From assembly GCA_015493425.1 (NCBI GenBank), contig WGDG01000245.1, positions 1-5,542 on the forward strand: a stretch of DNA of 5,542 nt, read 5' to 3'. Source of the stretch: Sulfurovum sp. Its GTDB lineage: Bacteria; Campylobacterota; Campylobacteria; Campylobacterales; Sulfurovaceae. The position numbers were made by a program, and so were the translations under genes. The notes under the pieces were generated by a model, which saw only the letters and a program-made list of their open reading frames with translations, made no database searches and was not told where the DNA came from. Positions within the stretch are counted from its first letter, which is position 1, and each line of letters begins with the position of its first letter. Below are positions 1 through 5,261 of the stretch, in pieces.

Positions 1-22
1 CATTTATCATAAAGGAAGAAAA

Positions 23-127
23 ATGCCTTCTTCATCAATAAAAGCATTGCCGTGCAATGCAAACCAAAACTGCTACCTACTACCTACTACCTACTACCTA
101 AATCGCCCATCGGAGTCCCTCCGATGA
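23..127 (+). CDS. Possible 34-aa leader ORF overlapping the ppk start
   Basis: The ATG at 23 is preceded by AAAGGAAG (11-18), with the AGGA core 6 nt upstream, a good Shine-Dalgarno sequence. The frame stays open through the 35-bp hairpin repeat and the heptamer array and ends at TGA 125-127. It therefore overlaps the ppk ATG (124-126) as ATGA, the classic arrangement for translational coupling. The peptide starts MPSSSIKALPCNANQNC and has no recognisable domain, signal peptide or membrane segment; its second half is encoded by the CTACCTA array. The ppk Shine-Dalgarno sequence lies in a hairpin just before the overlap, so a ribosome finishing this ORF could open it. A parallel ORF precedes trpF. 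It could instead be a chance ORF in repeat DNA, because 34 open codons is short. Expression is not shown by sequence. Confidence 0.35.
   Translation: MPSSSIKALPCNANQNCYLLPTTYYLNRPSESLR
37..71 (+). repeat. 35-bp hairpin repeat, copy 1
   Basis: This copy reads AATAAAA, then GCATTGC (44-50), loop CGT, GCAATGC (54-60), then AAACCAAAACT. It aligns without gaps to 3713-3747 and 5227-5261. The 7-bp stem is identical in all three copies, while the 3-nt loop differs in each (CGT, AGA, ATG). It is followed directly by a 7-bp tandem array. Read on the - strand, the stem is followed by TTTTATTG, which resembles a weak intrinsic terminator. Here it lies upstream of ppk in antisense orientation, so termination of a ppk-directed transcript is not its obvious job. 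The family is not one I can name. Confidence 0.85.
73..100 (+). repeat. Heptamer array, four CTACCTA units
   Basis: Four perfect copies of CTACCTA lie between the hairpin repeat and the ppk start region. On the - strand the unit reads TAGGTAG and carries TAG stops; on the + strand it is free of stops in the leader-ORF frame. A change of one unit would shift that frame and change the distance from any upstream signal to ppk, so length variation here could affect expression. That effect is inferred. Confidence 0.95.
108..126 (+). promoter_or_regulatory. Hairpin enclosing the ppk ribosome binding site and start codon
   Basis: CATCGGAG (108-115), loop TCC, CTCCGATG (119-126) is a perfect 8-bp stem. 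The 5' arm contains the GGAG Shine-Dalgarno core (112-115) and the 3' arm contains the ATG start (124-126). In mRNA this would hide both signals and lower independent initiation on ppk. The leader ORF that ends at 127 would run ribosomes through the stem. The stem is directly seen; the regulatory role is inferred. Confidence 0.6.
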
Positions 128-2208
128 TCGATCTAAACGATCCCCAACTCTACTTCAACCGTGAACTCAGCTGGCTGCAGTTCAACTCCCGTGTGCTGGC
201 GCAGGCGCTTGATGAAACACTGCCGCCGCTGGAGCGTTTGAAGTTCCTTGCCATCTACGGTACGAACCTCGATGAATTCTACATGATCCGTGTTGCAGGG
301 CTCAAAGCACTCTTCAAAGCACGTGTTCAGGAAACCGGTCCCGACCGTCTTACTCCTGCCGAACAGTTGGCTCAGATTCGTGCTTATCTGCATAAGGAGC
401 ATGACATACTCGAATCATGCTACACTTCCATTATCTCCGAACTTCACAGCCACGGTGTGCACATCAAAAACTTCGAAGCTCTATCAACTGCACAGCAGGA
501 AGAGGTAAAGGAGATCTTTTTTGAAGAGATTTACCCGGTTATCATTCCCATCGCTATCGATGCCACACACCCCTTCCCTCATCTGAACAACCTCAGTTTC
601 GCACTGGCCATTACGCTTGAAGACGAGTCAGGGCACATCAAACACGGGCTTATCCGTATCCCGCGTATTCTTCCGCGTTTTATTCAACTTGATCATACGT
701 TTATTCCCATCGAGAGTGTCGTTGAGCATTTCACAACCGAACTTTTCCCCGGCTTCACCCCATTGGCTTCTACCCCGTTTCGTGTAACAAGAAATGCCGA
801 TATTGAAATAGAGGAAGAAGAAGCTGATGACTTTCTGGAAATTTTGCAGGAGGGGCTGCGTTCACGGAACAAAGGCTCGCTTATCCGCCTTGAACTGCTT
901 GAAGGGGTTGATGATGACCTGCTTCAGTTCCTGCTGACACATCTCAACCTGAACGAACACGATATTTACCCATACAAAAGCCTGCCGCTTAATCTCGGTG
1001 CTCTCTGGCAGATTGTCGGAGACAAACAGCTCTCACATCTGGTATTGCCTACCTTTACGCCAAAAATTCTGCCGCCTTTCGACACTGAAAATGTTTTTGA
1101 AGCCATTGAAAAACAGGATGTGGTACTTTACCATCCCTTTGACAGCTTCGAACCGGTAGTCCAATTCATTAAACAGGCGGCTGCAGACAAAGAGACGATT
1201 GCCATTCGGATGACCCTCTACCGTGCCGGACAGAAGTCACCTATTGTCAAAGCGCTCATCGATGCTGCACGTGACGGCAAGCAGGTCACAGTACTTGTCG
1301 AACTCAAAGCACGCTTTGATGAAGAGAATAACCTGCGCTGGGCAAAAGCGCTCGAAGATGCAGGCGCACATGTGGTTTACGGTATTCCCGGGCTCAAGGT
1401 CCATGCCAAAATTGCACAGGTCATCAAACGTCGAGGCCGTAAACTGCAAAGCTATGTACACCTTGCGACAGGAAACTACAACCCAAGCACTGCCAAAATC
1501 TATACCGATATATCCTACTTCACGGCAAAAGAGGCATTCTCCACCGATGCAACGCACTTTTTCCATTTTCTGACAGGGTTTTCAACCTACACAAAACTTG
1601 GTACCCTTTTCATGTCACCGGTACAGATCAAACCCAAACTCATCAAACTGATTGAAAAAGAGAGCCAATTGGGAAAAGAGGGGCATATCATTCTCAAAGC
1701 GAATTCACTGGTAGACCAGGATATTATCAAAACCCTCTACAAAGCTTCTCAAAAAGGGTGCCGGGTCGATCTTATCATCCGCGGCATCTGCTGCCTCAAG
1801 CCGGGAGTAAAAGGCGTTAGCGAAAACATTAAAGTCTCTTCCATCATCGGAAAGTATCTCGAACACCCGCGTATCTACTGGTTCAAGCATCAAAAGGTCA
1901 AAACCTATATTTCCAGTGCAGACCTGATGCCCCGCAACCTTATACGCCGTGTCGAGCTGATGACACCAATCCTCGAGCCCAATCTTTCCCAGAAGATCGA
2001 ACAAATTCTGATGCTCCAACTTGCGGACAACCAGCTACGCTGGGAACTTCAGAAAAGCGGTGAATATGTGAAGGTTCCTGCGCTTGGTAAAAAAATCAAC
2101 AACCACAAAATTCTTGAGCAGTATGTCAACCGTATTCACGACAAAACCAAAAAAGAGACACCCAATTATGTCAGCCGCCTGGCGAACCGTATTTTAAAAG
2201 AAGGATAA
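124..2208 (+). CDS. ppk: Polyphosphate kinase (PPK1)
   Basis: This enzyme reversibly transfers the gamma-phosphate of ATP to inorganic polyphosphate through a phosphohistidine intermediate; it is usually membrane-associated and important for stress survival. The 694-aa product from ATG 124 matches the usual PPK1 length of about 690-700. Domains in order are the N-terminal helical domain (about 7-110, starting PQLYFNRELSWLQFN), the head domain (to about 300) and two phospholipase D-like C-terminal domains. The expected autophosphorylated histidine is H427 in LKVHAK (E. coli H435). The second conserved histidine is H581 in KYLEHPRIYWF (E. coli H592). ELKARFDEENN and SSADLMPRNL are further family motifs. 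The frame is open back to 52, but those 24 extra codons come from the hairpin repeat and heptamer array, so I chose ATG 124, which has GGAG 8 nt upstream. The carbonic anhydrase gene follows after 2 nt. Confidence 0.97.
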   Translation: MIDLNDPQLYFNRELSWLQFNSRVLAQALDETLPPLERLKFLAIYGTNLDEFYMIRVAGLKALFKARVQETGPDRLTPAEQLAQIRAYLHKEHDILESCYTSIISELHSHGVHIKNFEALSTAQQEEVKEIFFEEIYPVIIPIAIDATHPFPHLNNLSFALAITLEDESGHIKHGLIRIPRILPRFIQLDHTFIPIESVVEHFTTELFPGFTPLASTPFRVTRNADIEIEEEEADDFLEILQEGLRSRNKGSLIRLELLEGVDDDLLQFLLTHLNLNEHDIYPYKSLPLNLGALWQIVGDKQLSHLVLPTFTPKILPPFDTENVFEAIEKQDVVLYHPFDSFEPVVQFIKQAAADKETIAIRMTLYRAGQKSPIVKALIDAARDGKQVTVLVELKARFDEENNLRWAKALEDAGAHVVYGIPGLKVHAKIAQVIKRRGRKLQSYVHLATGNYNPSTAKIYTDISYFTAKEAFSTDATHFFHFLTGFSTYTKLGTLFMSPVQIKPKLIKLIEKESQLGKEGHIILKANSLVDQDIIKTLYKASQKGCRVDLIIRGICCLKPGVKGVSENIKVSSIIGKYLEHPRIYWFKHQKVKTYISSADLMPRNLIRRVELMTPILEPNLSQKIEQILMLQLADNQLRWELQKSGEYVKVPALGKKINNHKILEQYVNRIHDKTKKETPNYVSRLANRILKEG

Positions 2209-2210
2209 CT

Positions 2211-2735
2211 ATGCTGTTGAAATTCAAAGAGTGGACACCCCAACTGGGGAAGAATGCCTGGGTCGCACCCGGAGCTTCAGTCATCGGACGTACTACTATG
2301 GGAGAAGATTCCGCCGTCTGGTTCGGCTGCGTGGTACGCGGCGATGTACACTTCATTACCATCGGTGACCGTACCAACATTCAGGATCTGAGTATGATCC
2401 ACGTCACCCATCACAAACGTGACGATATGACCGACGGACATCCCACTGTCATCGGTAACGACGTCACTGTCGGACACCGTGTTATGCTGCATGGCTGTAC
2501 CATCGAAGATGCCTGCCTCATCGGCATGAGCGCGACCATCCTTGACGGTGCCGTCATCGGTAAGGAATCCATTGTAGGGGCGGGAAGTCTGGTAACGAAG
2601 AACAAAAAATTCCCGCCGCGCAGCCTCATTATGGGAAGTCCCGCAAAAGTGGTACGGGAGCTTACCGATGAAGAGGTAGTAGAGCTGTACGCTTCGGCAC
2701 AGCGGTATGTGGCGTTTAAGAATGAATATCTGTAA
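2211..2735 (+). CDS. Gamma-class carbonic anhydrase family protein (left-handed beta-helix hexapeptide protein)
   Basis: A 174-aa hexapeptide-repeat protein of the YrdA/PaaY/CaiE branch of gamma-carbonic anhydrases, which form trimers with metal sites between subunits. The metal-ligand pattern is complete: H64 in MIHVTHH, then H89 and H94 in VGHRVMLHG, with the 5-residue spacing of Cam H117 and H122. R43 and D45 in VVRGD and N57/Q58 in TNIQD match other conserved active-site positions. The acidic loop of archaeal Cam is absent, as is usual for this branch. Isoleucine-rich hexapeptide turns span about 15-145, followed by a C-terminal helix. Hydration of CO2 would suit an autotroph, but many homologues have weak or undetected activity, so the reaction is not certain. 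AAGGA (2201-2205), inside the end of ppk, serves as ribosome binding site, implying co-transcription and probable coupling. The stop TAA is the start of a heptamer array. Confidence 0.92.
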   Translation: MLLKFKEWTPQLGKNAWVAPGASVIGRTTMGEDSAVWFGCVVRGDVHFITIGDRTNIQDLSMIHVTHHKRDDMTDGHPTVIGNDVTVGHRVMLHGCTIEDACLIGMSATILDGAVIGKESIVGAGSLVTKNKKFPPRSLIMGSPAKVVRELTDEEVVELYASAQRYVAFKNEYL

Positions 2736-2774
2736 GTGCTAAGTGCTAAGTGCTAAGTGCTAAGTGCTAAGTGC
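2733..2774 (+). repeat. Heptamer array, six TAAGTGC units, starting at the carbonic anhydrase stop
   Basis: Six perfect TAAGTGC copies begin exactly at the stop codon TAA (2733-2735). Because 7 is not a multiple of 3, successive units place TAA in all three frames, so any read-through or frameshifted ribosome would stop. The array is followed by AGTTTTTCAGGCTTTGGTTG, which resembles the AGTTTTGG linker next to other arrays in this window, but no strong 7-bp hairpin follows. Confidence 0.97.
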
Positions 2775-2811
2775 AGTTTTTCAGGCTTTGGTTGAAGTGA
2801 AACTTAAAGGT

Positions 2812-2891
2812 TGTCATTCCTGGCTTGACCAGGAATCTTTGCCTCAATGATCTAAAAGATGTCAAGATCCCGTATCAAGTCCGGGATGACA
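2812..2891. repeat. 80-bp dispersed inverted repeat (MITE/REP-like)
   Basis: The left arm (2812-2839, beginning TGTCATTCCTGGCTTGA) and the reverse complement of the right arm (2864-2891, beginning TGTCATCCCGGACTTGA) match over about 28 bp with several substitutions. Each arm is itself palindromic: ATTCCTGG/CCAGGAAT (2816-2836) and ATCCCG/CGGGAT (2867-2887). Elements beginning GTCATTCC(C/T)GG.CTTGA with this layout are widespread non-coding repeats in several proteobacterial groups. It carries no ORF and would have to be moved in trans, if it is mobile at all. No clear target duplication is visible. Confidence 0.75.
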
Positions 2892-2902
2892 GTCATATGG
2901 AA

Positions 2903-2946
2903 GCGAGGATTGATCCTCGCCAAAAGGGCCGGGAATAAATTCCCGG
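2903..2946. repeat. Two adjacent perfect palindromes
   Basis: GCGAGGAT TG ATCCTCGC (2903-2920) and CCGGGAAT AA ATTCCCGG (2929-2946) are each 8-bp perfect stems with a 2-nt centre (in RNA, 7 bp with a 4-nt loop), separated by CAAAAGGG. Neither is followed by a T-run on either strand, so they are not typical intrinsic terminators. They could stabilise the 3' end of the ppk-carbonic anhydrase transcript or form part of a repeat unit with the adjacent 80-bp element. Together with that element they fill most of the 271-bp gap 2736-3006, where I see no gene. Confidence 0.7.
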
Positions 2947-3006
2947 TTCCAAGGTTAGTCATTCATAAGATAACAAGAAATTAAAATCTCAACAAGGGAA
3001 AAAACA

Positions 3007-3675
3007 ATGACCCAAATCATCACCAAAAGCTTCAAGGACATTTTCTCCAAAGCCGTCCTTCTTTTTACACTGAAGGTTACCCTGATCTCCGCAGTTATTA
3101 CGGCAATCATTGCATGGCTCTTTAGCGGCATGCTGACAGGTTTTGTCAAAAGTTACCTCAGCTGGATCCCATGGGAGTGGTTGCAGACCACCGGAGCATC
3201 TGTTGCAACTGTTGCCATTGCCTATATGCTCTTCATCATTACCATCGCCGTCGTCACCTCTTTAATGATCGAACCGCTGCTCATTAAACTGGCAGCAAAA
3301 CACTACCCCGACAAACCGGCTACAGGTTCCCCCAATATTGTAAAATCCCTGATGCTAAGCCTCAAAGCTGGTCTCATCTTTCTTCTGATCTTTCTTTTCA
3401 CCTTCCCTGTGATGTTCATTCCTCTTGTCGGTGCAGTGTGGATGCTATGGCTATGGTCACTGCTGATCAAAGAGCCTACCCTTTACGATGTCGGTTCCCT
3501 CTTCATTGATGACCCCTCGGAACTTAAGGCAAAAAAGAAAGGGACGACTGTACTTGCCATGATCGCTGCAGCATTCAACTATATTCCCATTGTCAACATT
3601 TTTGCAGCTGTCTTTGCACAGATACTCTTTTTACACCATGTGCTGGGGAGTGAGGAATTAGAAATTAGAAATTAG
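3007..3675 (+). CDS. EI24/CysZ-like integral membrane protein
   Basis: A 222-aa inner-membrane protein resembling the EI24 domain family, which includes the CysZ sulfate permease. Hydrophobic segments lie at about 20-44, 66-86, 121-154 (long, possibly a paired or re-entrant segment) and 181-211. The N terminus is short, with no cleavable signal. A polar stretch between the second and third segments, and a basic KAKKKG run at about 174-179 before the last segment, are typical for the family. The ATG is preceded by AAGGGA (2994-2999) at 7 nt. The substrate is unknown: sulfate uptake is known for CysZ, but similarity is judged by eye only, and no cys genes are nearby. The last residues (ELEIRN) and the stop are encoded by a GAAATTA heptamer array, so the C-terminal tail is repeat-derived. 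Confidence 0.8.
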   Translation: MTQIITKSFKDIFSKAVLLFTLKVTLISAVITAIIAWLFSGMLTGFVKSYLSWIPWEWLQTTGASVATVAIAYMLFIITIAVVTSLMIEPLLIKLAAKHYPDKPATGSPNIVKSLMLSLKAGLIFLLIFLFTFPVMFIPLVGAVWMLWLWSLLIKEPTLYDVGSLFIDDPSELKAKKKGTTVLAMIAAAFNYIPIVNIFAAVFAQILFLHHVLGSEELEIRN

Positions 3676-3680
3676 AAATT
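3654..3680 (+). repeat. Heptamer array, GAAATTA units, at the EI24 stop
   Basis: GGAATTA is followed by GAAATTA twice and a partial unit GAAATT. The first units are coding, and the TAG stop (3673-3675) lies inside the array. In another frame the unit supplies the same TAG, so gain or loss of a unit would change the last few residues but still stop quickly. It leads through GTGGTT into the hairpin at 3687-3705. Confidence 0.93.
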
Positions 3681-3686
3681 GTGGTT

Positions 3687-3712
3687 GCTTTCCCTTTGGG
3701 AAAGCCTTTATT
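3687..3712 (+). terminator. Probable intrinsic terminator of the EI24 gene
   Basis: GCTTTCCC (3687-3694), loop TTT, GGGAAAGC (3698-3705) is a perfect 8-bp stem followed by CTTTATT on the + strand, 11 nt after the EI24 stop. The T-run is short, so efficiency is uncertain. It sits back to back with the hairpin repeat serving the convergent exonuclease gene, giving a bidirectional arrangement between convergent genes. Confidence 0.65.
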
Positions 3713-3747
3713 GATAAAAGCATTGCAGAGCAATGCATACCAAAACT
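3713..3747 (-). repeat. 35-bp hairpin repeat, copy 2; possible terminator of the exonuclease gene
   Basis: In + orientation this copy reads GATAAAA, GCATTGC (3720-3726), loop AGA, GCAATGC (3730-3736), ATACCAAAACT. In the direction of the exonuclease transcript (- strand), the 7-bp stem is followed by TTTTATC, so it may act as a modest terminator just after the stop codon. It differs from copy 1 only at the first base, the loop and one base after the stem. Confidence 0.85.
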
Positions 3748-3765
3748 CTTCACTCTTCACTCTTC
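3745..3765 (-). repeat. Heptamer array, three ACTCTTC units, at the exonuclease stop
   Basis: Three perfect units are seen, followed by a degenerate ATTCTCC. On the coding (-) strand the unit reads GAAGAGT, and the stop TGA (3752-3750) lies inside the array. The last residues of the exonuclease (MKSEE) come from this repeat. It overlaps the end of the 35-bp hairpin repeat by 3 bp. Confidence 0.93.
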
Positions 3766-4535
3766 ATTCTCCTCGTTTTTTTGCTCGATGTCGAAAACTG
3801 CAGCAAATCATCAGTGCTTTTAACATACTCAGGCAGTGTTTCAAAACTTTTTAGCATCACTTTGGAGGCACAGAGTGCGTCAGAGTAGGCACGGTGGTGA
3901 TTGGTCTCTTCCATACCGAGTGCTTCTATGAGGTAAGCAAGCCCGTAACGTTCACTTTCAAAAGTGCGCCTGGCAAGGTCGATCGTGCAGAGTTTGGGGT
4001 TACCGATACCGCCAAGACCAAAACGCTCGAAAGAGGCATCGAGGAACGTGTAGTCAAAATTGGCATTGTGTGCGACAAAGACCGCATCACCCATGAACTG
4101 CCGAAGCCCTACAAGTGCTTCCCTTCGGGTCGGTGCCCCGATGAGATCTTCAGGTTCTATGCCGGTGATTTTTGTAATATACTCAGGCAAAAAAGCACAC
4201 TCTACAAATGTTTCGTACCGGTCAACCACCTCTCCTTTTTCAACCATCACCGCACCGATCTCGATGACTTGTGAAGTACCCGGTTTACTGCCGTTTGTTT
4301 CGATGTCTATAACACAGTAGCGCTGCGCCTGATAGGGAGTAAAATATGTTTTTAGCCGGTACGTATCTCCCGCTTGCTCGATAGGATAGCCCGATGCCTG
4401 CAAGAATAGAAAGATCGTATCGCTTTCTTCAAGCAGTGTGGTATGCTTTTGGACAATACTGCTGTACTGTATTTCATTTAAGATGCCTCCGTGTTTACGA
4501 AAGGCCTGTGTCAGTTCGTTAAATACTTTTCGCAT
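3750..4535 (-). CDS. DEDDh 3'-5' exonuclease, DnaQ/Pol III epsilon-like
   Basis: A 261-aa protein with a DnaQ-type exonuclease domain at about 72-235. Two-metal catalytic residues are all present: D77 and E79 in VIDIETNG (Exo I), D161 in HNANFD (Exo II), and H214 plus D219 in HRAYSDA (Exo III, the DEDDh type). It should remove nucleotides from 3' ends of DNA or RNA, either as proofreading subunit of DNA polymerase III or as a stand-alone repair exonuclease. Ahead of the domain is a roughly 70-residue N-terminal region (ELTQAFRKHGG through TYRLKTYF) with no motif I recognise; standard E. coli epsilon starts almost directly with Exo I. Its beta-clamp-binding motif is not evident, so a stand-alone role is possible. 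The ATG overlaps the end of trpF by 17 bp; GGAG lies 13 nt upstream, rather far, so the start is the less secure part and coupling to trpF is likely. Confidence 0.9.
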   Translation of the reverse strand: MRKVFNELTQAFRKHGGILNEIQYSSIVQKHTTLLEESDTIFLFLQASGYPIEQAGDTYRLKTYFTPYQAQRYCVIDIETNGSKPGTSQVIEIGAVMVEKGEVVDRYETFVECAFLPEYITKITGIEPEDLIGAPTRREALVGLRQFMGDAVFVAHNANFDYTFLDASFERFGLGGIGNPKLCTIDLARRTFESERYGLAYLIEALGMEETNHHRAYSDALCASKVMLKSFETLPEYVKSTDDLLQFSTSSKKTRRMKSEE

Positions 4536-5112
4536 TAAGAATGAAGCGCTCCACTTTTTCCGGGTCTTTTTTCCCCTTGACCGGTGATTCTACCCCCGAA
4601 CTGACATCAACACCGTAAAAATTAAAAGACTTGACCTCTTCCACATTTTCCGGTGTCAAACCTCCTGCAAGAATGATCTTGGAGCAGTCTATCCCTTCAA
4701 ACCACTCCAAGTTCAAACGCTTTCCGCTGCCTCCATAAGCTTCACAGTAGGCATCGACAAGCCTATACTGATCTTCGTACCGGTACACATCTTCCCGCGT
4801 TTGTGCACGTACTACAGGCAAAGACTTTGTACCGACACTATTCAAAAATGCTTTGTCTACATCAAAATGGATCTGCGCCAAAGAGATACCTGCAGCACAG
4901 CATACTGCATCGATGGTTTCTGCTTCTTCATTCACAAAAAGCCCTACCCGTTCTACAAACGGGGGGAGACGATCAATAATATGTTTTGCATCTTCAGGGG
5001 CAATATAGCGCGGAGAGTTCTCATAAAAAACAAATCCCAATGCATCGGCACCGCATTCAACAGCATGCATGGCATCCTCAAGATTTGTAATGCCGCATAT
5101 TTTTACGCGCAC
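4519..5112 (-). CDS. trpF: Phosphoribosylanthranilate isomerase
   Basis: TrpF converts N-(5'-phosphoribosyl)anthranilate to CdRP, the third step from chorismate to tryptophan, in a cytosolic (beta/alpha)8 barrel. From GTG 5112 the product is 197 aa, the usual size, and begins with the family signature RVKICGIT. C6 is the expected catalytic base, and D120 in LVDAY the expected general acid. GGSGKRLNL, ILAGGLTPENV and GVDVSSGVE are the phosphate-binding and barrel-end motifs. The frame is open to 5247, and an ATG occurs at 5139, but that extension covers repeat DNA and lacks a ribosome binding site. GTG 5112 has GGGAG (5122-5118) at 5 nt. It lies downstream of rpe and overlaps the exonuclease gene; no other trp gene is present in the window. 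Its ribosome binding site sits in a hairpin, and a short ORF ends just inside its start. Confidence 0.95.
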   Translation of the reverse strand: MRVKICGITNLEDAMHAVECGADALGFVFYENSPRYIAPEDAKHIIDRLPPFVERVGLFVNEEAETIDAVCCAAGISLAQIHFDVDKAFLNSVGTKSLPVVRAQTREDVYRYEDQYRLVDAYCEAYGGSGKRLNLEWFEGIDCSKIILAGGLTPENVEEVKSFNFYGVDVSSGVESPVKGKKDPEKVERFILNAKSI

Positions 5113-5210
5113 GGGGTCTCCCTTTTGGGAGAAGTGCATGGTGAATAGTGAATAGTGAATGGTTTTGGTTTGTTTTTCTTGCGAAAAACTTCTGTTTTGA
5201 TATGCTTCAT
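5103..5210 (-). CDS. Possible 35-aa leader ORF overlapping the trpF start
   Basis: ATG 5210 has a strong Shine-Dalgarno AAGGAG (5224-5219) at 8 nt. The peptide starts MKHIKTEVFRKKNKPKP, is lysine-rich at first, and then runs through the heptamer array and the trpF ribosome-binding-site hairpin. Its TAA (5105-5103) falls 5 nt past the trpF GTG, so the two overlap by 10 bp in different frames. No domain is recognised. It contains no tryptophan codons, so it is not a classical trp attenuator peptide. The layout is the same as upstream of ppk: ribosome binding site, short ORF, hairpin, AAACCAAAAC, heptamers, masked ribosome binding site, gene start. It may be a coupling leader, the remnant 5' end of a lost gene, or chance. 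Confidence 0.4.
   Translation of the reverse strand: MKHIKTEVFRKKNKPKPFTIHYSPCTSPKRETPCA
5117..5132 (-). promoter_or_regulatory. Hairpin enclosing the trpF ribosome binding site
   Basis: On the - strand, TCTCCC (5132-5127), loop AAAA, GGGAGA (5122-5117) form a perfect 6-bp stem. The 3' arm is the trpF Shine-Dalgarno sequence itself (GGGAG), 5 nt before GTG. In mRNA it would mask initiation unless ribosomes translating the upstream short ORF open it. The pairing is seen; control of trpF by it is inferred. Confidence 0.6.
5141..5160 (-). repeat. Heptamer array, ATTCACT units, upstream of trpF
   Basis: On the - strand the array is two full ATTCACT units plus a near copy ATTCACC; on the + strand it reads GTGAATA with stops. 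The same unit in opposite orientation occurs at the rpe stop (5262-5289). The two arrays therefore form part of an inverted repeat spanning the rpe-trpF gap. It is joined through CAAACCAAAACC to the hairpin at 5172-5189. Confidence 0.9.
5172..5189 (-). repeat. Hairpin with GCAA tetraloop, variant module between rpe and trpF
   Basis: On the - strand, GTTTTTC, loop GCAA and GAAAAAC form a perfect 7-bp stem with a GNRA loop, followed by AAACCAAAACC and then the heptamer array. The order and linker match the 35-bp repeat, but both stem arms are different while still pairing. This suggests that the stem-linker-array architecture, and not the stem sequence, is what is shared. Confidence 0.7.
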
Positions 5211-5226
5211 ACTCTCTTCTCCTTTT

Positions 5227-5261
5227 AATAAAAGCATTGCATGGCAATGCATTCCAACACT
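5227..5261 (-). repeat. 35-bp hairpin repeat, copy 3; possible terminator after rpe
   Basis: In + orientation this copy reads AATAAAA, GCATTGC (5234-5240), loop ATG, GCAATGC (5244-5250), ATTCCAACACT. In the rpe direction (- strand), the stem is followed by TTTTATTAAAAGG, so weak termination or processing between rpe and trpF is possible. The AAAAGGAG that follows is the ribosome binding site of the 35-aa ORF. Confidence 0.85.

Noticed and set aside
52..123. Extended ppk start at GTG 52
   Set aside because: The 24 extra codons are encoded by the hairpin repeat and CTACCTA array and do not resemble PPK1; ATG 124 gives the standard N terminus and length with a ribosome binding site.
1223..2019. 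Overlapping ORFs inside ppk on both strands
   Set aside because: They are shadows of a strongly conserved PPK1 frame, have no recognisable protein features and lack ribosome binding sites.
73..2774. CRISPR array
   Set aside because: The repeats are 7-bp tandem units or single 35-bp hairpins, without repeat-spacer alternation and without cas genes.
2957..2971. Sigma-70 promoter for the EI24 gene (TAAGAT at about 2966)
   Set aside because: A -10-like hexamer is present, but no convincing -35 element at proper spacing was found, so it is not listed.
2955..3149. 64-codon ORF on the - strand at the EI24 start
   Set aside because: It is antisense to the N-terminal membrane segment of EI24 and shows no coding signature.
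3894..4320. + strand ORFs antisense to the exonuclease
   Set aside because: They lie fully inside the exonuclease domain, whose catalytic motifs are all intact on the other strand.
5103..5210. Classical trp attenuator leader peptide
   Set aside because: The short ORF has no tryptophan codons, and no terminator/antiterminator pair with a T-run precedes trpF.
5113..5247. Extended trpF start at ATG 5247 or ATG 5139
   Set aside because: The extension is repeat DNA, no ribosome binding site precedes either ATG, and the TrpF signature RVKICGIT begins at GTG 5112.
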